DNA of 19,072 nt from Clostridiales bacterium (lineage in GTDB: Bacteria > Bacillota > Clostridia > Saccharofermentanales > DTU023). This document shows positions 15,992-19,072 of the stretch, piece after piece (the first letter of the stretch is position 1; the number at the start of each line of letters is the position of its first letter). Under the pieces are notes generated by a model, which was not told the DNA's origin, ran no database searches, and worked only from the letters and a program-made list of their open reading frames with translations. The stretch is taken from positions 1 through 19,072 of the forward strand of contig SFGY01000019.1 in NCBI GenBank assembly GCA_004556455.1, in the 5' to 3' direction. A program made the position numbers and the translations under genes.

Positions 15992-17344
15992 TTATCCGCG
16001 CACATTTTCCTTACCCCGCTCCGGCTCACTTTCACGCCGTAAAATACTGTCGATGTTCCGCTTGATAACGTCGTACTCCTTGACCTGCTTTTTCAGCTTG
16101 CCATAGTCGCCGTACAGCGTTTCTTTTTGTTCTTGGAGCTTTGCATATTCCGCTTGCAGCGCGGCGACGTTGGGGAGCTTGCCGCCGACCAACGCGGGCT
16201 TGACCGCTTTTACGGCGGCTTCAAACAATATGATACTGCTCTCATGGGCGGCGCGGTATGCCGCCTTATCCTTTGCTCTGCGGTATGCGTCATACACGGG
16301 CTTTGTCTTTTGATACGTCGTAACATTCTTGATTAAGACCGCCATATCCGCAAGCCGCCGTTCGACGCCCTTTAATGCGCCTGCCGCCTGCTCGCTTGCC
16401 GCGTTCACTTCCGCGATTTTTGCGGAAAGCTCTGCATAGCTGTCAATCCTGTTTTCCGTGAGGAAGTTCAGCGTCCTCGCCGCCTGTTTGAGATTGTGGA
16501 TTTTCGCCCAATGCTCATAGCCCCGGCTTTCCTGCGCCTTGATGCTGTTCTGAATGTCAATAACAAGGGAGATACCGCCGCGCTCCTGCTTCGGGGCTTT
16601 GGCAGCGCGGGTGCGCCTGCCCTTGATACGCTCCGTTATGGCTTCCTCTGTATAATCCGCGCCGAGAGTTTTCAAACGGGTAAAGCGTTCCTGCCCCGGT
16701 GCGCGGCAAGATATGTATTTACCGGGCTTTATCTCATAGCCCGCAGCTTGCAGCAGCCGCAGAAAATCGGCAAAGTCTGACGCTTGCGGGATAAGCGTAT
16801 CAACGGCAATTTTCAGCTTGCCTTTCCAGCTTGTACCCGTCTTTTCCGCTTGGTACTCCGCATAGCTCTTTCCCTTGCTGCCCCTGCCGGGGACAACGAC
16901 TGACAAGCCGTTTTCCCGGCACAGCCTGTCGCTGATGTTGCGTATGCCGTAATAGCTCCGCTTGTTGGAATTGTATTTGCGGTGGTCTATGAAATTGACC
17001 GCACAAAAAATCACATGGTTATGGATATGCCCCTTGTCTATGTGGGTAGTCAAAACATATTCGTGCTGCCCCTTTGTTACCGCGTCGGCAAGCTGACGAC
17101 CTATCTCATGCGCCTTTTCATAGCTGACTTCCCCCGGCTCAAAGGATTGCATAAGGTGGTGGGCTAAATTGTTGCCTTTCTCCAACGCTTGCGACAGGGT
17201 ATATGCAAACTCAATATCTGCCGTTTCATAGGAACAGCCGAACGAGGACACAAGCATTTTTTCTTCTGTCTTGGCGGGATTTTGGATATAGGCGAGGGCT
17301 TTGCTCAACGTGCTTTTAATAGGTTTAATCTTTGTAACCGCCAT
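15992..17344 (-). CDS. Relaxase/mobilization nuclease (MOBP type, Tn1549-like)
   Basis: This 450-aa relaxase should nick oriT, stay bound to the 5' end and pilot the strand into the recipient. Motif I holds the likely catalytic tyrosine Y19 in ALAYIQNPAKT. Motif III, the metal-binding histidine triad, is HIDKGHIHNH at 101-110 (H106, H108 and H110 in the cluster). The nuclease domain spans about 1-200. The C-terminal half (about 310-440) is helical and charged, likely a coiled coil or channel-interaction region. The first codons overlap mobC by 40 bp, which fits one mobC-relaxase transcript. AAGGGGG upstream on the - strand serves as a plausible but distant ribosome site. Confidence 0.92.
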   Translation of the reverse strand: MAVTKIKPIKSTLSKALAYIQNPAKTEEKMLVSSFGCSYETADIEFAYTLSQALEKGNNLAHHLMQSFEPGEVSYEKAHEIGRQLADAVTKGQHEYVLTTHIDKGHIHNHVIFCAVNFIDHRKYNSNKRSYYGIRNISDRLCRENGLSVVVPGRGSKGKSYAEYQAEKTGTSWKGKLKIAVDTLIPQASDFADFLRLLQAAGYEIKPGKYISCRAPGQERFTRLKTLGADYTEEAITERIKGRRTRAAKAPKQERGGISLVIDIQNSIKAQESRGYEHWAKIHNLKQAARTLNFLTENRIDSYAELSAKIAEVNAASEQAAGALKGVERRLADMAVLIKNVTTYQKTKPVYDAYRRAKDKAAYRAAHESSIILFEAAVKAVKPALVGGKLPNVAALQAEYAKLQEQKETLYGDYGKLKKQVKEYDVIKRNIDSILRRESEPERGKENVRG

Positions 17345-17634
17345 ATCTCATTCAGCACCCCCTTTATCTCGTCTATATCCTCTTGATAGACGCTGCCCGT
17401 ACTGTTCACGCGCCGCACGATCTGATTGACGTTGACCCCGATCTTCTGTATTTCGGCGGTCATTGCCTTTATGTCGCTATGGTCTATCTGAATGATATAT
17501 CCGTCGATTGCGATTTTCCGCAGATACGCCGCCATGTTCCGTGTTGGTATCAGCTTCATTTTTTCAAGGATCAAATCGCGCTCGGCTTCCGTCACGCGAA
17601 ACTTTAGCTGCACCGTCCTTTTTCGTCCGTCCAT
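17305..17634 (-). CDS. mobC: MobC family relaxosome accessory protein
   Basis: This 109-aa protein has an N-terminal ribbon-helix-helix-like region (VQLKFRVTEAERDLILEKM) and the family motif GVNVNQIVRRVNSTGSVY near residues 68-86. MobC proteins bind near oriT and help the relaxase open the DNA. An AAAGGAG site 9-10 nt before the ATG on the - strand supports the start at 17634. It is the first gene of the leftward mobilisation unit, and the hairpin element at 17659-17736 lies 25 bp upstream, the usual place for oriT. Confidence 0.9.
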   Translation of the reverse strand: MDGRKRTVQLKFRVTEAERDLILEKMKLIPTRNMAAYLRKIAIDGYIIQIDHSDIKAMTAEIQKIGVNVNQIVRRVNSTGSVYQEDIDEIKGVLNEIWRLQRLNLLKAR

Positions 17635-17658
17635 GCTCTAACGCTCCTTTCCGTTCAT

Positions 17659-17736
17659 AGAGGGTTTGGGACACTTCCCAACAAGCCATTTTGCGGGGCA
17701 AAATACGGAAGTGGGTACCCGCTTCCTATGCTTGCT
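17659..17736 (-). other. Hairpin element A: candidate oriT (or shared leader) upstream of mobC
   Basis: Three inverted repeats stand in a row. Read on the - strand they are a GGGTACCC-centred palindrome of 20 bp (17707-17726, one mismatch), ATTTTGC/GCAAAAT with a 3-nt loop (17688-17704), and TTGGGA/TCCCAA with a 4-nt loop (17666-17681). The block AGCAAGCATAGGAA (17723-17736) starts the element. Location next to mobC and relaxase genes and the series of dyads fit an oriT; the nick site cannot be assigned from sequence alone. A related element in the opposite orientation lies at 10446-10544. Confidence 0.65.
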
Positions 17737-17949
17737 ATTCTTCTGTTTGCTTTCTTCCACGCTAAAAACGAGGAAATGCCAAAACCTAACGCAGAAAAGA
17801 AAAAACACCGCAATTGGGGTTTTTGTCAAGAGGAACTTTTTAGGGGCAGGGAAAAGCTATATGATTAAGGGGAAGCAGGCAGAGAAAAAGGCTGAAAATG
17901 CACTCTGTGGACGGCTAAAATGCGTTTTGGTGGCAGGGAATATAATAAA

Positions 17950-17987
17950 ACCCCTGCCCACCTCGTAAAAGAGGCTGCGGCAGGGGT
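17950..17987 (-). terminator. Hairpin with T-rich tail on the - strand
   Basis: ACCCCTGCC (17950-17958) pairs with GGCAGGGGT (17979-17987), with an inner CCTC/GAGG stem and a GTAAAA loop. On the - strand the stem is followed by TTTTATTATATT, a typical rho-independent terminator tail; on the + strand the tail is TAAATACT. It would block leftward transcription entering the mobC unit from the right. Confidence 0.6.
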
Positions 17988-18068
17988 AAATACTCCATAT
18001 TCACACGCTTTCCTGCGCTGTAAGGGCTGCATTCTGTTCCCCGTTTTCGGCGGCGAAAAGGCAGCGGC

Positions 18069-18139
18069 AAAAATCCGGACGGTCAAGGGTTTAAGAGTGG
18101 AGATTTTTTCGCGCTGTGCGCGGAAAAATACGGATTTTT
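18069..18139. repeat. Nested inverted repeat
   Basis: AAAAATCCG (18069-18077) pairs with CGGATTTTT (18131-18139) as an outer 9-bp stem. Inside it, TTTTTTCGCGC (18104-18114) pairs with GCGCGGAAAAA (18118-18128) around a TGT loop with one wobble. The outer stem has A residues upstream and T residues downstream, as in a terminator, but the large interior loop is unusual. Confidence 0.55.
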
Positions 18140-18206
18140 CGTCTGCGAGGTGAGAAAGCGGTAGAAAAATTCAAAAAGCTATGCTAAAATTGGAATGGTT
18201 GGTCAT

Positions 18207-18232
18207 AAAGCGTTTTGTCAAGCGCTTTTTTT
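18207..18232 (+). terminator. Weak terminator-like hairpin with T7 tract
   Basis: AAAGCG (18207-18212) pairs with CGCTTT (18223-18228) around a 10-nt loop, and the T run continues to 18232. The 6-bp stem is short, so this may be a weak terminator insulating the downstream promoter. Confidence 0.35.
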
Positions 18233-18248
18233 AACGTTTTTCTTTTGC

Positions 18249-18284
18249 TGAACGGTAGAATCGTTCACATTTTTTTGCTATAAT
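18249..18284 (+). promoter_or_regulatory. Promoter with operator-like dyad for the 18335 gene
   Basis: TGCTATAAT gives a perfect -10 (TATAAT, 18279-18284) with a TGn extension. The -35 at 17-bp spacing (TAGAAT, 18256-18261) is poor and lies inside a perfect dyad TGAACG-N7-CGTTCA (18249-18267). An extended -10 with a weak, dyad-covered -35 suggests regulation by a DNA-binding protein, activator or repressor, not encoded in view. Confidence 0.6.
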
Positions 18285-18312
18285 ATTTTTGCTTACAAGC
18301 GCCTAAAGAAAA

Positions 18313-18346
18313 CCAGTATGAAGGAGATGCCAGTATGAAGGAGATG
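18313..18346 (+). repeat. 17-nt perfect tandem duplication covering RBS and start
   Basis: CCAGTATGAAGGAGATG occurs twice head to tail, at 18313-18329 and 18330-18346. Each unit contains an ATG and an AAGGAG. The first ATG (18318) opens MKEMPV and stops at 18336-18338, overlapping the second ATG (18335), which is in frame with the long gene. Confidence 0.9.
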
Positions 18347-18940
18347 AGAATGGGAATGTCTGAAAACGGATCAAAAGATCAGGCACTGGGCCACTTAAAA
18401 GTTGAATTTGCTGTTAAGCAAAAGAAAGGGCTGCCCTTCATTATGGCGTCCACTGTTTTATGGACAATTATGCTGATTGCGTTTCTCACGGATTTGAATG
18501 TTTCCGCAAAGAACATGATTGCTATGTGCTGCTCTGCATTACTTATGCCAGTCGGAATGCTTTTCGGAAAAATACTAAAAGTAGATATGTTCTGTAAAGA
18601 TAATCCATTTAGCAGTCTTTCCGTTGTGGCTGCCCTCAATCAGCTAATGTATCTTCCGATTGTTCTGTGGACAATGTACGCTGTTCCGGATAAAATGATT
18701 ATGGTGTACGCCATTGTTGTTGGCGCACATTTTTTACCCTATTATTGGATTTATTTTTCGCCAACATATTTTTATGCTTCTATTATCATACCGATTATAT
18801 CTTTGATGTTTGGAATTTATTTCAGTCAAGTTATAGTCTGTGTCGCTTTTGTAGCCTTTGATATCCTTATTTGCATATTACTGTGTTTGGAGAATAAGCA
18901 AGCAAAAAAACAGCTCAAAGCCATAGCCAATAAAGAATAA
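18335..18940 (+). CDS. Six-helix membrane protein, DUF7010-like
   Basis: This protein of up to 201 aa has about six hydrophobic segments (near residues 34-53, 60-80, 95-115, 120-140, 145-165 and 168-190) and a basic C-terminus (KQAKKQLKAIANKE). The GLPFIMASTVLW and later GKILKVDMF segments recall DUF7010 membrane proteins of Firmicutes, from memory; the function is unknown. ATG 18335 is preceded by AAGGAG at 18321-18326 (8 nt), but ATG 18350 is preceded by AAGGAG at 18338-18343 (6 nt) and may be the original start, since the tandem duplication created the upstream pair. Codon use is AT-rich compared with the transfer genes, suggesting cargo of separate origin. It has its own promoter. Confidence 0.72.
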   Translation: MKEMRMGMSENGSKDQALGHLKVEFAVKQKKGLPFIMASTVLWTIMLIAFLTDLNVSAKNMIAMCCSALLMPVGMLFGKILKVDMFCKDNPFSSLSVVAALNQLMYLPIVLWTMYAVPDKMIMVYAIVVGAHFLPYYWIYFSPTYFYASIIIPIISLMFGIYFSQVIVCVAFVAFDILICILLCLENKQAKKQLKAIANKE

Positions 18941-18988
18941 TACCGGCATTGATTAAGTGCGGTTTGGCGGTGGGGGAATTAAATCACT

Positions 18989-19051
18989 ATGACTTTGCAC
19001 TATGGCGGAAAATACAACGGCGATGAAAAAAGTTTGCCGCAAAGAAGCTGA
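18989..19051 (+). pseudogene. Broken N-terminus resembling a DUF3267-type metalloprotease
   Basis: ATG 18989 reads MTLHYGGKYNGDEKSLPQRS then stops. The MxLHYGGKYN..SLP pattern resembles the start of DUF3267 membrane metalloproteases as I recall them, which run to about 180 aa. A purine run GGGGG at 18972-18976 is the only ribosome-site candidate (12-nt spacing). The rest of the gene is absent or shifted out of frame within the window, so this is either a truncated gene at a recombination border or chance. Confidence 0.3.
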
Positions 19052-19072
19052 TGCAGGAACAAAAGTCCTCGA

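Larger units (their letters stand above)
17737..18312. other. Non-coding region between mobC/oriT and the right-end cargo gene
   Basis: I see no convincing gene here. Short open frames starting at 17861 and 17920 lack ribosome sites and run through strong hairpins. The region contains a perfect TTGACA on the - strand (17824-17829) facing mobC, but with no good -10 at normal spacing. It also holds three separate inverted-repeat structures (17950-17987, 18069-18139, 18207-18232) and the promoter of the 18335 gene. Base composition falls to AT-rich toward the right. Confidence 0.6.

Noticed and set aside
17824..17829. Perfect TTGACA facing mobC as its promoter
   Set aside because: No acceptable -10 hexamer at 16-19 bp; kept only as a note in the non-coding region.
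17861..18153. Short + strand open frames (starts 17861 and 17920)
   Set aside because: No ribosome sites, they run through strong hairpins, and the sequence resembles no family I know.
1..19072. CRISPR arrays, tRNA or rRNA genes, IS elements
   Set aside because: No regularly spaced repeats, cloverleaf or rRNA sequence, or transposase reading frame was seen on either strand.

Overview
The window is about 19 kb of the conjugation and mobilisation module of a Tn1549/CTn-like integrative and conjugative element (ICE) from a Clostridia-type gut Firmicute. This placement rests on recognisable family proteins in a characteristic order: a Maff2 pilin-like remnant, a CD1112-type VirB6/TrbL protein, PrgI, a CD1110-type VirB4 ATPase, a CD1108-type NlpC/P60 protein, DUF4315, DUF4366 (CD1107), topoisomerase III, an ArdC/YodL polyvalent protein, TTRAP, a Cys-rich VLP protein, a DUF6050-like protein, a MOBP-type relaxase and MobC. 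By eye the body is GC-rich. The last ~900 bases are clearly AT-rich and look like cargo or host DNA of different origin. No integrase, excisionase, coupling protein (VirD4), rRNA, tRNA or CRISPR array lies in the window.

Layout. Positions 1-147 hold the broken end of a Maff2 gene beside a 17-bp inverted repeat. Positions 164-10456 are one tightly packed rightward operon, often with 4-bp or larger start/stop overlaps. It encodes the mating-channel proteins, two different DNA methyltransferases placed between channel genes, the cell-wall hydrolase and topoisomerase III. A 117-bp gap (10457-10573) contains a hairpin-rich element. Positions 10574-15342 then carry a large ArdA-ArdC-YodL anti-restriction fusion, an uncharacterised 313-aa protein sharing a C-terminal motif with it, TTRAP and the VLP protein, ending at a rho-independent terminator (15465-15519). 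On the opposite strand are a DUF6050-like membrane protein (15522-15887), the relaxase (15992-17344) and mobC (17305-17634).

The most interesting structure is a pair of related hairpin elements in inverted orientation, at 10446-10544 and 17659-17736. Each has three inverted repeats in the same order and lies just ahead of a gene start: the anti-restriction fusion on the + strand and mobC on the - strand. The mobC-proximal copy sits where an oriT is expected. The other could be a second oriT, or a structured (possibly single-strand-active) promoter or leader that co-expresses the anti-defence genes with mobilisation. A second lead is a shared PSIRAQL motif plus basic tail at the C-termini of the two adjacent polyvalent proteins, which could be a signal for export through the type IV channel.

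How the genes work together (family knowledge plus inference): MobC and the relaxase nick oriT. The VirB4, VirB6-like and PrgI/VirB3-like proteins and the NlpC/P60 hydrolase build the channel through the Gram-positive wall. Topoisomerase III handles DNA topology. Two methyltransferases and the ArdA/ArdC protein would protect the incoming DNA from recipient restriction.

Right end: 17737-18312 is non-coding with several inverted repeats. It is followed by a six-helix membrane protein gene (18335-18940) with its own promoter, operator-like dyad and a duplicated ribosome binding site, then a short broken DUF3267-like N-terminus at the edge.
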